Shown here piece after piece: positions 43,099-52,354 of a DNA stretch of 64,000 nt; positions within the stretch are counted from its first letter, which is position 1, and each line of letters starts with the position of its first letter. Source of the stretch: Corynebacterium confusum (GTDB lineage Bacteria; Actinomycetota; Actinomycetes; Mycobacteriales; Mycobacteriaceae); the NCBI RefSeq assembly GCF_030408715.1, contig NZ_CP047202.1, positions 2,275,907 to 2,339,906 of the forward strand, in the 5' to 3' direction. The notes beneath the pieces are model-generated. The model saw only the letters and a program-made list of their open reading frames with translations. It ran no database searches and was not told the DNA's origin. A program made the position numbers and the translations under genes.

Positions 43099-44928
43099 TT
43101 AGGCGCTCTGGTGCTCCTCCACGCGCGACTTCAGGGCGTCGAACTGGTCCCAGACCTCCTGCGGGACGCGGGAGCCCAGGAAGTTCAGGTAGTCAGAGTT
43201 GTCCTGGATGTCGCCGGACCAGTCCTCGGCGTGGACGGCCAGAGCCTGCTTGACCTTGTCAATCTCCACGTCCAGGCCGTGCAGGTCCAGGTCCTCGGCG
43301 CGCGCGGTGGAGCCGATGATGGTCTCCTCGGCGCCGACATTGCCCTCGATGCGGTCGATGATCCACTTGAGTACGCGGGAGTTCTCGCCGAAGCCCGGCC
43401 ACAGCATCTTGCCGTCGTCGCCCTTGCGGAACCAGTTGACCAGGAAGATGGCCGGCATGCGGTCGCCGCCCTTCTCGCCCATGTTGACCCAGTGCTGCAG
43501 GTAGTCGCCGGCGTTGTAGCCGATGAACGGCAGCATGGCCATCGGGTCATGGCGCAGGGCACCGACCTTACCCTCGGCCGCGGCGGTCTGGCCGGAGGCC
43601 AGCAGGGAGCCGATCATGGCGCCGTGGTTCCAGTCGAAGGCCTGGGTGACCAGCGGGACGGTGTCGGCGCGGCGGCCGCCGAAGAGGATGGCGTCGATCT
43701 TCACGCCCTGCCAGTCGTCGTACTCCGGCGCGGCGGTCGGGCACTGGGAGATCGGCACGCAGTAGCGGGAGTTCGGGTGGGCGGCCTTCGTGGCCGAGTC
43801 CGGGGTCCAGTCCTCGCCGGTCCAGTCGATGAGGTGGGCTGGGGCGTCGCCGTCCATGCCCTCCCACCAGACGTCGCCGTCGTCGGTGAGCGCGACGTTG
43901 GTGAACAGGGTGTTGCCCGGTTCCATGGTCTTCATGGCGATCGGGTTGGAGGCGTAGTTGGTGCCCGGGGCCACGCCGAAGAAACCGTTCTCCGGGTTCA
44001 CGGCGTACAGGCCGTCCTCGCGCAGGTGCAGCCAGGCGATGTCGTCGCCGACGACCTCGGCGCTCCAGCCCGGGATGGTGGGCGTGATCATCGCGAGGTT
44101 GGTCTTACCGCAGGCCGACGGGAAGGCGGCCGCGATGTGGTAGTTCTTGCCCTCCGGGTTGGTCAGCTTCAGGATGAGCATGTGCTCGGCCATCCAGCCC
44201 TCTTCGCGGGCCATGACGGAGGCGATACGCAGCGCGTAGCACTTCTTCGCCAGGATGGCGTTGCCGCCGTAGCCGGAACCGTAGGACCAGATCTCCTTGG
44301 TCTCCGGGAAGTGGGTGATGTACTTGGTCTCATTGCACGGCCAGGCGACGTCTTCCTCGCCCTCGGCCAGCGGGGCGCCGACGGAGTGCAGGGCCTGCAC
44401 GAATGCACCATCGGTGCCGATCTTCTCCAGCGCTTCCGCACCCATGCGGGTCATGATGCGCATGGACAGGACCACGTAGGCCGAGTCGGTCAGCTGCACG
44501 CCCAGCTTCGGGTCCGGGTCGCTAATGGGGCCCATGCAGAAAGGAACGACGTACATCGTGCGGCCGCGCATGGCGCCGCGGAAGGCGTCGGTCATCTCTT
44601 CCTTCATCGCGGCCGGCGGGGCCCAGTTGTTGGTCGGGCCGGCGTCTTCCTCGTTCTCCGAGCAGATGAAGGTGCGGGACTCGACGCGGGCGACGTCCGA
44701 GGGATTGGAGCGGGCCAGGTAGGAGTTCGGGCGCTTTTCCTCATTGAGCTTGAGCAGAGTCCCCTTCTCCACCAGCTCGCCGGCGAGCCGGTCGGCTTCT
44801 TCCTGAGAGCCGTCTACAAAGACCACTTGGTCCGGCTGAAAGAGCTCCACGTTCTCATTGATCCACGCGATAAGCTCCGAGTTTTCAGTCGGAAGTTGTC
44901 CAACAAGGCCTTTAATTTCGGCGGTCAT
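43099..44928 (-). CDS. pckG: Phosphoenolpyruvate carboxykinase (GTP)
   Basis: 609 aa, full length. The GTP-type signature [16 protein letters not shown] (P-loop and reactive Cys), the metal-site region [12 protein letters not shown] and [19 protein letters not shown] are all present. It converts oxaloacetate and GTP to PEP and CO2 in gluconeogenesis. A long upstream region (440 bp) with a strong palindrome at 44964-44985 points to transcriptional control, as for pck in C. glutamicum, where several regulators act. Single-gene unit on this strand. Confidence 0.97.
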   Translation of the reverse strand: MTAEIKGLVGQLPTENSELIAWINENVELFQPDQVVFVDGSQEEADRLAGELVEKGTLLKLNEEKRPNSYLARSNPSDVARVESRTFICSENEEDAGPTNNWAPPAAMKEEMTDAFRGAMRGRTMYVVPFCMGPISDPDPKLGVQLTDSAYVVLSMRIMTRMGAEALEKIGTDGAFVQALHSVGAPLAEGEEDVAWPCNETKYITHFPETKEIWSYGSGYGGNAILAKKCYALRIASVMAREEGWMAEHMLILKLTNPEGKNYHIAAAFPSACGKTNLAMITPTIPGWSAEVVGDDIAWLHLREDGLYAVNPENGFFGVAPGTNYASNPIAMKTMEPGNTLFTNVALTDDGDVWWEGMDGDAPAHLIDWTGEDWTPDSATKAAHPNSRYCVPISQCPTAAPEYDDWQGVKIDAILFGGRRADTVPLVTQAFDWNHGAMIGSLLASGQTAAAEGKVGALRHDPMAMLPFIGYNAGDYLQHWVNMGEKGGDRMPAIFLVNWFRKGDDGKMLWPGFGENSRVLKWIIDRIEGNVGAEETIIGSTARAEDLDLHGLDVEIDKVKQALAVHAEDWSGDIQDNSDYLNFLGSRVPQEVWDQFDALKSRVEEHQSA

Positions 44929-45368
44929 CTAAAGTCTCCTGGGGTTATTTCTTCACGTTGTCAGACTTAAGCCATGGCTTATGTCTTAGAGGGCATTCCA
45001 CCTCCAGCGTAACGCGCCAGCCGACGCAAGTACCGACAATTCGCCGGGCACTGGATATACCCACACTGTTTACCACAACTTAACCGAGGGTAGGCCATAC
45101 CGTCACCGGCAATCTCATAGTTTTCATACCCCCGTCCGGGGGATCGAGCCGGCGGGCCGAGCCACTGCCCCACTCATGGCGCCACCCCCAAGCAGTCTGC
45201 CTTCGCCCGGCTGGTCATAACCGGCACGCCTCCGCGCCCGGATCCGGCCGCAGCGTGCGGCCTACTCCTTAATGTTCTTTCCCCACTGCCGGCCCTGGAA
45301 CCGGCATTGCTGCCGCCGACGGCGCGGCAAATTGCCAACTGCGCTGGCTAAGTGAACAATAGACCACG
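44929..45368. other. 440-bp divergent region between pckG and trmB
   Basis: No gene is supportable here. It contains the palindrome 44964-44985 close to pckG and a short CCCCC/GGGGG hairpin near 45129-45142 with no T-run. A lower-GC patch at 45040-45125 is likely pckG promoter territory. Nothing else is recognised. Confidence 0.6.
44964..44985. promoter_or_regulatory. Near-perfect 22-bp palindrome upstream of pckG
   Basis: The perfect core TAAGCCATGGCTTA (44968-44981) extends with three of four further bases (GACT on one side, TGTC on the other). The centre lies about 46 bp upstream of the pckG start codon. The symmetry suggests a dimeric repressor or activator site; I cannot assign the regulator. 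Confidence 0.55.
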
Positions 45369-46136
45369 ATGGATAACTCTAGTAACACCCCTACCGCCGT
45401 GGGCGAGATGCCGCCGGGCCGCCCGCTGCAGACCGAGTTTAACGACGGGCTGGACTACCCGCGCCTGGGTAACGTGACCTTCCGTCGTGGCAGCCTGACC
45501 GACAACCAGCAGGCGCTTTTCGCCGAGCACTGGCCCCGCCTCGGCCGGGTGCTGGCGGACGAACGAATCGATATAGAGGAATGGTTCGGGCGCAGCGGCG
45601 CCAAGACCGTGGTGGAGATCGGCTCGGGTACCGGCACCTCGACCGCGGCAATGGCCCCGATCGAGCAGGACACCAACATCGTCGCCGTGGAGCTCTACAA
45701 GCCGGGCCTGGCCAAGTTGCTGGGCCAGGTGGTGCGCCAGGACATCGACAACATCCGCATGGTGCGCGGCGACGGCATCGAGGTGCTCGCCCGCATGTTC
45801 GCGCCGGAGTCCCTGGACGGCATCCGCGTCTTCTTCCCGGATCCGTGGCCCAAGGCCCGCCACCACAAGCGCCGGATCATCCAGTCCGGGCCGCTCAACC
45901 TGTTCGCCTCCCGCCTCAAGCCAGGCGGGGTGCTGCACGTGGCCACCGACCACGCCGGCTACGCCGAGTGGATCGACGAGCTCGTCGAGGTCGAGCCCAC
46001 CCTGCGCTACCGCGGCTGGCCGTGGCCCGAGTGCCCGCAGCTGACCGACCGTCAGGTCATCACCAAGTTCGAGGGCAAGGGCCTGGATAAGGACCACGTT
46101 ATTAAGGAATACCTCTGGGAAAAGAGGCCGCAGTAA
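45369..46136 (+). CDS. trmB: tRNA (guanine-N7)-methyltransferase
   Basis: 255 aa. SAM-binding motif [17 protein letters not shown], substrate-side motif [19 protein letters not shown] and [10 protein letters not shown] identify TrmB, which methylates G46 of tRNA variable loops. The ~60-residue N-terminal extension is normal for actinobacteria. It overlaps the NYN gene by one base (TAATG). Confidence 0.95.
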   Translation: MDNSSNTPTAVGEMPPGRPLQTEFNDGLDYPRLGNVTFRRGSLTDNQQALFAEHWPRLGRVLADERIDIEEWFGRSGAKTVVEIGSGTGTSTAAMAPIEQDTNIVAVELYKPGLAKLLGQVVRQDIDNIRMVRGDGIEVLARMFAPESLDGIRVFFPDPWPKARHHKRRIIQSGPLNLFASRLKPGGVLHVATDHAGYAEWIDELVEVEPTLRYRGWPWPECPQLTDRQVITKFEGKGLDKDHVIKEYLWEKRPQ

Positions 46137-46735
46137 TGACTACCCGCAAGCTGCTGCTCGTCTGGGACGCGCCCAACATGGACATGGGCCTGGGCGCCAT
46201 CCTGGGAGGGCGCCCGACCGCCGCCTTCCGCCCGCGCTTCGACGCCATCGGCCGCTGGATCGTGCGCGAGGCCTGGGATCAAGACGCCCAGCCGCACGCC
46301 GCGGTCTTTACCAACGTCACCCCGGGCGGGGCGGACGTCATCCGCCCCTGGGTCGAGGCCATCCGCAACGTCGGTTTCGCCGTCTTCGCCAAGCCCAAGG
46401 TCCACGACGACACGGACGTGGACCCGGACATGCTCGACTACATTGCCGCAAACCGCGACGAACTCGCCGGGCTGGTGGTCGCCTCCGCTGACGGCCAGAA
46501 TTTCCAGGAGACCCTGGAGGAGCTGGCCGACGAGGGTGTGCCGGTCACGGTAGTCGGCTTCCAGGAGCACGCCTCCTGGGCCGTGACCCACCCGGTCATC
46601 GACTTCGTGGACTTGGAGGACATCGACGGCGTCTTCCGCGAGCCACTGCCCCGAGTCAACCTGGACAACCTGCCCGATGGCGGCGCCTGGCTGCAGCCTT
46701 TCCGCCCGCTTTCTGCCTTGCTCGACGAACGCTAG
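46136..46735 (+). CDS. NYN-domain (LabA-like) putative RNase
   Basis: 199 aa. The PIN-like NYN fold has acidic positions in LLLVWDAPNMDMGLGA, KPKVHDDTDVDPDMLDYI and VVASADGQNFQETLEEL, arranged as in metal-dependent nucleases. Family members are thought to cleave RNA; the mycobacterial equivalent (Rv0207c) also lies between trmB and mmpL3. Co-translation with trmB suggests tRNA or RNA processing (inference). Confidence 0.83.
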   Translation: MTTRKLLLVWDAPNMDMGLGAILGGRPTAAFRPRFDAIGRWIVREAWDQDAQPHAAVFTNVTPGGADVIRPWVEAIRNVGFAVFAKPKVHDDTDVDPDMLDYIAANRDELAGLVVASADGQNFQETLEELADEGVPVTVVGFQEHASWAVTHPVIDFVDLEDIDGVFREPLPRVNLDNLPDGGAWLQPFRPLSALLDER

Positions 46736-46742
46736 GAGCCGC

Positions 46743-49127
46743 ATGTTTTATAGCTGGGGCCGTTTTTCTTATGCCCACCGCAAGCTCATCCCCGTTATCC
46801 TGATCGCGCTGATCCTGGCTCTGTTCGCTATCTTCGGCATCCGGCTGGAAGACCGCATGAGCCAGGAAGGCTGGGAGGACCCGGGCGCGGCCTCCACCGT
46901 GGCCGCCGAGCTCGAGCAAACCACTTTCGGGCGCGACAACAACGGCGACGTCATCGTCATGGTGGAAAACCCGGATGAGAACTTCGACGCCGCCCAGCAG
47001 TACTTCGCCGACATCAAGGCACAGTACCCGGACCAGATTTCCCACCTCAACGGCTACTTCGACAAGAAAAACCCGAATTTCATCAACGAGGACGGGACTT
47101 ATGCCTTTACCGCCATCGGGCTCAAGGGGGACGCGGAGCAAACGCTCAAGGACTTCCGCACCATCGAGCCGGCGCTGCACGAGACCGACCTGCCCGTGCA
47201 GGTCGCCGGCGCGACCGCGGTGGCCGATGCCCTGGACGACGGCATGTCCAACGACATCTCCCGCGCGGAGAAGGCCGCCCTGCCGCTGGTCGGCCTGTTG
47301 CTGCTAGTGGTCTTCGGCTCCGTCGTAGCGGCGTTCATGCCGCTTATCGTCGGTGGCTTGTCCATCCTCGGATCGCTGGGCATTTTGTCGATCCTGGCCG
47401 GTTTCCTGCAGGTCAACGTCTTCGCTCAGGCGGTCGTCACGCTGCTGGGCCTAGGCTTGGCCATCGACTACGGCCTGTTTATGGTCTCCCGCTTCCGCGA
47501 GGAGCTCGATCGCGGCCGCAGCACCCAAGACGCCGTGGCGATTACCACCGCCACCGCCGGCCAGACGGTGGTCTTCTCCGCGGCCATGGTCGCCGTGGCC
47601 CTGTCCGGCCTCTTCATCTTCCCGCAGGCCTTCCTGAAATCCGTGGCCTACGGCTCGATTTCCGCCGTGGGCCTGGCCGCGCTGCTGTCCGTGACCGTGC
47701 TGCCGTCGCTGTTCGGCCTGCTGGGCAAGAACATCGACAAGTGGTCCATCCGGCGCACCAAGCGCACCGCCCGCCGCCTGGAGGACACCTGGTGGTACAA
47801 GCTGCCGGCGTGGGCCATGGACCGGGCCAAGCTGATGACCGTAGGGATCTGCGCCCTGCTCATCGCGCTGACCATCCCGCTGATCAACATCGCCTTCGGC
47901 GGCATCAACGAGACCTACCTGCCGCCCAGCCAGGACACCCGTGTAGCCCAGGACACCTTCAACGAGGAATTCCCCACCTTCCGCACCGAGCCGGTCAAGC
48001 TGGTGGTCGAGGGCGCCGATAACCAGCAACTAGCCGACGTCTACCTCCAGGTGCGCGACATGGAGGGCCTAACTGAGCCGATGAGCCCGTCCACGGCCAC
48101 CAAGGACGGCATCACGGTGCTCTCCGCCGGTATCCAGGACCGCGACGACTACGCGGACATCGTCCACCAGCTCGAGGCCGTCGACGCCCCGGAGGGCGTG
48201 AACCTGTACGTCGGCGGCACGCCTGCGATGGAAGTCGAGTCCCTCGACGCCCTCTTCGACAAGCTGCCGTGGATGGCTATCTACATCGTCGTGGCCACCT
48301 TCATCCTCATGGCCCTGGTCTTCGGCTCGGTGGTCCTGCCCGCCAAGGCCATCATCATGACGCTGCTGACCCTAGGCGCGACCCTGGGCATCCTGACGGC
48401 CATGTTCGTCAGCGGCGTCGGCGCGGACCTGCTCAACTTCACGCCGGGCCCGCTGATGAGCCCGATCCTGGTGCTCATCATCGCCATCATCTACGGCCTG
48501 TCCACCGACTACGAGGTCTTCCTGGTCTCCCGCATGGTCGAGGCCCGCAAGAAGGGCGCGACCACGGACGAGGCCATCTCCTACGGCACCGCGCACACCG
48601 GCGGGATCATCACCGCTGCTGCACTCATCATGATCGTGGTGGCCGGCGCGTTCGGCTTCTCCGACATCGTGATGATGAAGTACATCGCCTTCGGCATGAT
48701 CTTCGCACTGTTCATCGACGCGACCATCGTGCGCATGCTCCTGGTGCCGGCCGTCATGCACCTGCTGCGCGAGGACAACTGGTGGGCCCCGCAGTTCATC
48801 CACCGCGCCTACGAGAAGCTCGGCCACGGCAAGGAGCCGGCCGCCGCGACACCGGCACCCGCAGCTGCCCCGCAGCGCACCCCGCGGGAGGAAGGCCACT
48901 GGGAGGAGATGCCGGCCCAATCCGCGGCCGTCCTGGCTACCGATGCCGATGACTCCACCGACTACGAGCGCGAGTCGGCACCACAAGAGGAGCCCGCGGC
49001 CCAGCCGGCCGTGGACGATGACCGCGATTATCCGGCGCGGGGCAACCGCAACACGTCCACCGATGATTCCCTGATACCGTTTAGCGAGCTAATGAAAAGA
49101 CTAAACAAGGACCAGGGAAGGAACTAG
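46743..49127 (+). CDS. cmpL1: MmpL3-type trehalose monomycolate transporter (CmpL1)
   Basis: 794 aa from the ATG at 46743 (MFYSWGRFSYAHRK), 8 bp after the NYN gene. RND layout: TM1, periplasmic loop 1, TM2-6, TM7, loop 2, TM8-12. The proton-relay Asp-Tyr pairs are in LAIDYGLFMVSRFREE (TM4) and LSTDYEVFLVSRMVEA (TM10). A cytoplasmic, charged C-terminal tail of about 100 residues is low-complexity. It flips trehalose monocorynomycolate across the inner membrane for the mycoloyltransferases encoded 12 kb downstream. Position next to trmB and the NYN gene matches the mycobacterial mmpL3 locus. Confidence 0.92.
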   Translation: MFYSWGRFSYAHRKLIPVILIALILALFAIFGIRLEDRMSQEGWEDPGAASTVAAELEQTTFGRDNNGDVIVMVENPDENFDAAQQYFADIKAQYPDQISHLNGYFDKKNPNFINEDGTYAFTAIGLKGDAEQTLKDFRTIEPALHETDLPVQVAGATAVADALDDGMSNDISRAEKAALPLVGLLLLVVFGSVVAAFMPLIVGGLSILGSLGILSILAGFLQVNVFAQAVVTLLGLGLAIDYGLFMVSRFREELDRGRSTQDAVAITTATAGQTVVFSAAMVAVALSGLFIFPQAFLKSVAYGSISAVGLAALLSVTVLPSLFGLLGKNIDKWSIRRTKRTARRLEDTWWYKLPAWAMDRAKLMTVGICALLIALTIPLINIAFGGINETYLPPSQDTRVAQDTFNEEFPTFRTEPVKLVVEGADNQQLADVYLQVRDMEGLTEPMSPSTATKDGITVLSAGIQDRDDYADIVHQLEAVDAPEGVNLYVGGTPAMEVESLDALFDKLPWMAIYIVVATFILMALVFGSVVLPAKAIIMTLLTLGATLGILTAMFVSGVGADLLNFTPGPLMSPILVLIIAIIYGLSTDYEVFLVSRMVEARKKGATTDEAISYGTAHTGGIITAAALIMIVVAGAFGFSDIVMMKYIAFGMIFALFIDATIVRMLLVPAVMHLLREDNWWAPQFIHRAYEKLGHGKEPAAATPAPAAAPQRTPREEGHWEEMPAQSAAVLATDADDSTDYERESAPQEEPAAQPAVDDDRDYPARGNRNTSTDDSLIPFSELMKRLNKDQGRN

Positions 49128-49130
49128 GCG

Positions 49131-50168
49131 TTGAAGAAATGGCTGCAGTGGGGCGCCGCGCTTGTGATTCTCGCGGTGCTCATCTGGGTCTTTCGCGATG
49201 AGCTGGACTTCCTCCAGGACGGGTTCCGACGGCTGCGCACCGCCGACCCTCTCGCCGTGGGGCTGGTGGTAGTCGCCTCCCTCGGCGCCATCGTCGCCAT
49301 GGCGGAAGTCATGCGCCTGCTCATCCGGGCCGGCGGCGTGCCCGTCCCGCTGAAGGAGACCACCGCCATCACGCTGGCCTCCAACGCCTGGTCCACCACC
49401 CTGCCGGCCGGGCCGGCGTTTTCCGCCATCCTCACCTTCCACGTCCAGCGCGGCTGGGGTGCCTCCGTCGCCCTGGCCGGCTGGTTCTTCGTGCTGTCCT
49501 CGGCCGTGTCCACCATGTGGCTGGTGCTCATCGGCCTGGGCGGGGTGGTCTTCCTCAACGCCCAGATGCAGGTGCTCTCCCTGCTGCTGACCCTCACGGC
49601 GGTGGTGGCGCTGTGCGGTCTGGTCTTCTGGATATCCAACCACCCGCGCACGATTGAGCGCTGGCTGTCCCGGCAGAAACTCCTGCGCGGCGGCAAGCGC
49701 GACGCGCTCATCAAGCAGGTGCGCAACCTCTCCGAGGTCCACCTGAACCGCTGGCAGTTCGCACAGGTCGCCGGGTATTCCCTGGCCAACCGGCTGCTGG
49801 ACATGGCCTCCCTGTGGGCATGCGTGTGGGCTATCACCGGGGACGTCCCGGCCCTGCACGCCGGGGAGGACCAGACCACCCTAGCCGGCGTCGCCCTGAC
49901 CTACCTGACCGCCAAGCTAGCCGGCTCCGCACAGGTCACCCCGGCCGGGCTCGGCACGGTCGAGGCCGCCATCATTGCCACGCTGGTGGCCACCGGCATG
50001 ACGGCTATCGATGCCACCGGCACCGCCGTAGTCTACCGCCTGATTTCTTTTGCCCTCATCACCGTCATCGGCTGGATCGTCTACTTCTGGCACTATGCTC
50101 GAAATGGACTGACCTATGACGCCCTCAACCGAAAGGATCACGCCGATGCGTCCCGCACCGCTGCTTGA
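49131..50168 (+). CDS. Flippase-like membrane protein (LPG synthase TM-domain/UPF0104 family)
   Basis: 345 aa from a TTG at 49131, 3 bp after cmpL1; no better start exists without losing the first helix. Seven to eight membrane helices with the family pattern ITLASNAWSTTLPAGPAFSA and KLAGSAQVTPAGLGTVEAAI. Homologues (AglD2/MprF-N and Rv0204c-like) are thought to move lipids or lipid-linked sugars. Tight linkage to cmpL1 suggests a helper role in envelope lipid traffic, not proven. Confidence 0.83.
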   Translation: MKKWLQWGAALVILAVLIWVFRDELDFLQDGFRRLRTADPLAVGLVVVASLGAIVAMAEVMRLLIRAGGVPVPLKETTAITLASNAWSTTLPAGPAFSAILTFHVQRGWGASVALAGWFFVLSSAVSTMWLVLIGLGGVVFLNAQMQVLSLLLTLTAVVALCGLVFWISNHPRTIERWLSRQKLLRGGKRDALIKQVRNLSEVHLNRWQFAQVAGYSLANRLLDMASLWACVWAITGDVPALHAGEDQTTLAGVALTYLTAKLAGSAQVTPAGLGTVEAAIIATLVATGMTAIDATGTAVVYRLISFALITVIGWIVYFWHYARNGLTYDALNRKDHADASRTAA

Positions 50169-50553
50169 TATCGTCGCCATCATGCTCTTCGCGCTCTTCG
50201 CGCGAATCGCCCACCCGCCTTTCACCTTCACCGGGCTGCTGGCCGCCTTCTGGCCCTGGGCCGTGGGCGCACTGCTGGGCTGGGTCTTCATCACCAGCAT
50301 CAAAGCCTCGCCCGGTCGCTGGGTCGAGGGCGCCATCGTGTGGTGCTCCACCATCGTCGGCGGCATGATCCTGTGGTCCATCGTCAACAGCCAGCTGCCG
50401 CACTACAGCTTCCTGCTGGTCGCCTCCATCATGTCCGCCCTGCTGATGTTCGGTTGGCGCGCCATCGCCGCCTTCCGCGCCCGCCGCGCCGAGGTCGCCG
50501 AGCTCAACGCCCAGCGGCGAACCCGGACCGCTACCCGCCCGCCGCGTCGCTAA
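50146..50553 (+). CDS. DUF3054 membrane protein
   Basis: 135 aa from the ATG at 50146, with a good site (GAAAGGATCACGCC) inside the preceding gene. It overlaps that gene by 23 bp, implying coupling. Four helices, with the family pattern DIVAIMLFALFARIAH, LGWVFITSIKASPGRW and a basic tail. Function unknown. A strong terminator follows. Confidence 0.85.
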   Translation: MRPAPLLDIVAIMLFALFARIAHPPFTFTGLLAAFWPWAVGALLGWVFITSIKASPGRWVEGAIVWCSTIVGGMILWSIVNSQLPHYSFLLVASIMSALLMFGWRAIAAFRARRAEVAELNAQRRTRTATRPPRR

Positions 50554-50575
50554 CCGGGCGTTAATACGAAAAATA

Positions 50576-50615
50576 GGCCGGCGCTGCGAACCCTGGGAAG
50601 GGCGCAGCGCCGGCC
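50576..50615. terminator. Strong bidirectional intrinsic terminator
   Basis: A perfect 13-bp stem GGCCGGCGCTGCG / CGCAGCGCCGGCC has a 14-nt loop, AAAAATA on the left and TTTGG on the right. It ends the cmpL1-DUF3054 unit from the left and the minus-strand mini-gene and accD3 unit from the right. Confidence 0.85.
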
Positions 50616-50635
50616 TTTGGCCTTTCGGCAGGACA

Positions 50636-50725
50636 TTAGCCGAAGGTGTGTTCCAGCTGGTTGCCGATGGCAATGACCAGACCGACGATCTCGCTGACGA
50701 TGTCCAAAGCGCTGCTCAGAAGCAT
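50636..50725 (-). CDS. 29-residue peptide ORF with strong ribosome site
   Basis: An ATG at 50725 is preceded by GTGGAGGAAAC, an excellent Shine-Dalgarno at ideal spacing. The ORF ends in TAA at 50636, 21 bp before the shared terminator. The peptide begins MLLSSALDIVSEIVGLVIAI and is a hydrophobic/amphipathic helix with a few acidic residues. Corynebacteria make very short secreted or membrane porin-like peptides (PorA, PorH and ProtX class) lacking signal sequences, which it resembles in size and character but not in recognisable sequence. It lies downstream of accD3, so it could also be the tail of that transcript. Confidence 0.6.
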   Translation of the reverse strand: MLLSSALDIVSEIVGLVIAIGNQLEHTFG

Positions 50726-50806
50726 GTTTCCTCCACTATTACTCGGCGAGCCGGCCACGGGTGCCGGAGATTACTTTAGACATATCGTCCCCGACGGCCG
50801 GTTTCG

Positions 50807-52354
50807 TTACATCGGGGCGATGGTGTGCTTCTTCGGCAGGTCCCGCACGTCCTTGGTGGCCAGCTGGCGCAGGGCTTGGCGCAGGGCCAGCCGCGACTGG
50901 TTCGGCTGGATCATCGCGTCCAGGTAGCCGCGTTCGGCGGCCACGTAAGGCGCGGTCATGGTCTCGTCGTAGAAGTCCATGAACATCTTCTTAGTCATCG
51001 CGCGCTGCTCCGGGGTCTCGGCGGCCTCCAGCTGCTTGCCGGCGATCATGACCACGGCCGCGGCCGCGCCCATCACGGCGATCTGCGCGGTCGGCCACGC
51101 CAGGTTGATGTCGCCGGTCAGGTTCTTCGAGCCCATGACGGCGTAGGCGCCGCCGTAGGCCTTGCGGACAATCAGCGAGACCTTCGGGACGGTTGCCTCC
51201 ACCACGGCGAAGGCGAACTTCGCGCCGCGGTGAATCAGGCCGGCCTTTTCCTGGTCCACGCCCGGCAGGTAGCCGGGCGTGTCGACCACGAAGACCAGCG
51301 GGATGTTGTAGGCGTCGCAGATACGGATGAAACGCGCGCCCTTGTCCGCGGCATCGGCGTCAATACAGCCGGCCAGATGCATGGGGTTGTTCGCCACGAA
51401 CCCGACGGCCTGGCCGTCGATCCGCCCGAAGGCGGTGATCATGTTCGGCGCGAAGTTCTCCTGCAGCTCGATGAGCTCGTCATCGTCGCCCAGCTGGCGC
51501 AGGAGCTCCTCCATGTCGTAGCCGGCGTTGGTGTCGTCGGGCATAAACGCGTTGAGCTCGTCGTCCTCGGCGACCTCCTCGTCGCTGGGGGCGGCGAAGA
51601 GGGGCGCCGGGTCGTAACAGGTCAGCGGCAGGTGGTCCAGCAGGTCGCGGACCAAGTCGAAGGCCTCGTCCTCCGACTCAACCACGGCGGAGACGTTGCC
51701 GTTTTGCTCCTGCTGGCGGGCACTGCCCAGCTCCGCGGAGGTCACGTCCTCACCGGTGACCTCCCGGATGACGTTCGGGCCGGTGACATACATTTCCGCC
51801 TCGCCGTCGACGGCGATGACGAAGTCGGTGGTCACCGGGGCGTAGACCGCGCCGCCGGCGGACTTGCCCAGCATGATGGAGATCTGCGGGCTGCGGCCGG
51901 ACAGCGGCAGCTGGCGGCGGGCGATCTCCGAGTACATGGCCAGGGAGGTCACCGCGTCCTGAATGCGGGCGCCGCCCGAGTCCTGGATGCCGATGACCGG
52001 GCAGCCGATCTTGATGGCCATGTCCATGACCTCGGTGACCTTCTTACCAAAGGTCACGCCCACCGAGCCGCCGTAGACGGTCTTGTCGTGCGCGTAGATG
52101 CACACCTGTCGGCCGTTGATGCGGCCGTAGCCGGTAACCACGCCGTCGGAGTAGATGGCGTCCGGGTCCCCCGGGGTTTTGCCCAGGGCGCCGGTCTCCA
52201 CGAAGGAGCCTTCGTCAAGCAGTTCCTCGATGCGCTTGCGCGGGGTGGTGCGGCCGGACTCATCGCGGCGGGCGCGGGAGCGCTCGCTGCCCGGGTCCTG
52301 GGCCTTGTCCAGCCGGGCGCGCAGATCCGCGAGTTTCTCAGCGGTGGTTGCCAC
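50807..52354 (-). CDS. accD3: Acyl-CoA carboxylase beta subunit for mycolate synthesis (AccD3/AccD4)
   Basis: 515 aa; the GTG at 52354 lies within the end of pks13 (17-bp overlap). A carboxyltransferase with the two oxyanion regions: SGGARIQDAV, GKSAGGAVYAPVTTDF in the N-domain and GYLPGVDQEKAGLIHRGAKF, RKAYGGAYAVMGS in the C-domain. It carboxylates the long-chain acyl-CoA that Pks13 condenses with the meromycolyl chain. Gene order fadD32-pks13-accD is conserved across mycolata. Confidence 0.95.
   Translation of the reverse strand: MATTAEKLADLRARLDKAQDPGSERSRARRDESGRTTPRKRIEELLDEGSFVETGALGKTPGDPDAIYSDGVVTGYGRINGRQVCIYAHDKTVYGGSVGVTFGKKVTEVMDMAIKIGCPVIGIQDSGGARIQDAVTSLAMYSEIARRQLPLSGRSPQISIMLGKSAGGAVYAPVTTDFVIAVDGEAEMYVTGPNVIREVTGEDVTSAELGSARQQEQNGNVSAVVESEDEAFDLVRDLLDHLPLTCYDPAPLFAAPSDEEVAEDDELNAFMPDDTNAGYDMEELLRQLGDDDELIELQENFAPNMITAFGRIDGQAVGFVANNPMHLAGCIDADAADKGARFIRICDAYNIPLVFVVDTPGYLPGVDQEKAGLIHRGAKFAFAVVEATVPKVSLIVRKAYGGAYAVMGSKNLTGDINLAWPTAQIAVMGAAAAVVMIAGKQLEAAETPEQRAMTKKMFMDFYDETMTAPYVAAERGYLDAMIQPNQSRLALRQALRQLATKDVRDLPKKHTIAPM

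Noticed and set aside
42784..44970. A 728-residue plus-strand frame across pckG
   Set aside because: Antisense shadow of pckG, beginning inside the methyltransferase gene in another frame; no recognisable motif.
45129..45142. CCCCC/GGGGG hairpin as a terminator
   Set aside because: Stem of only five pairs, no T-run, and it lies in a divergent promoter region where no gene ends.
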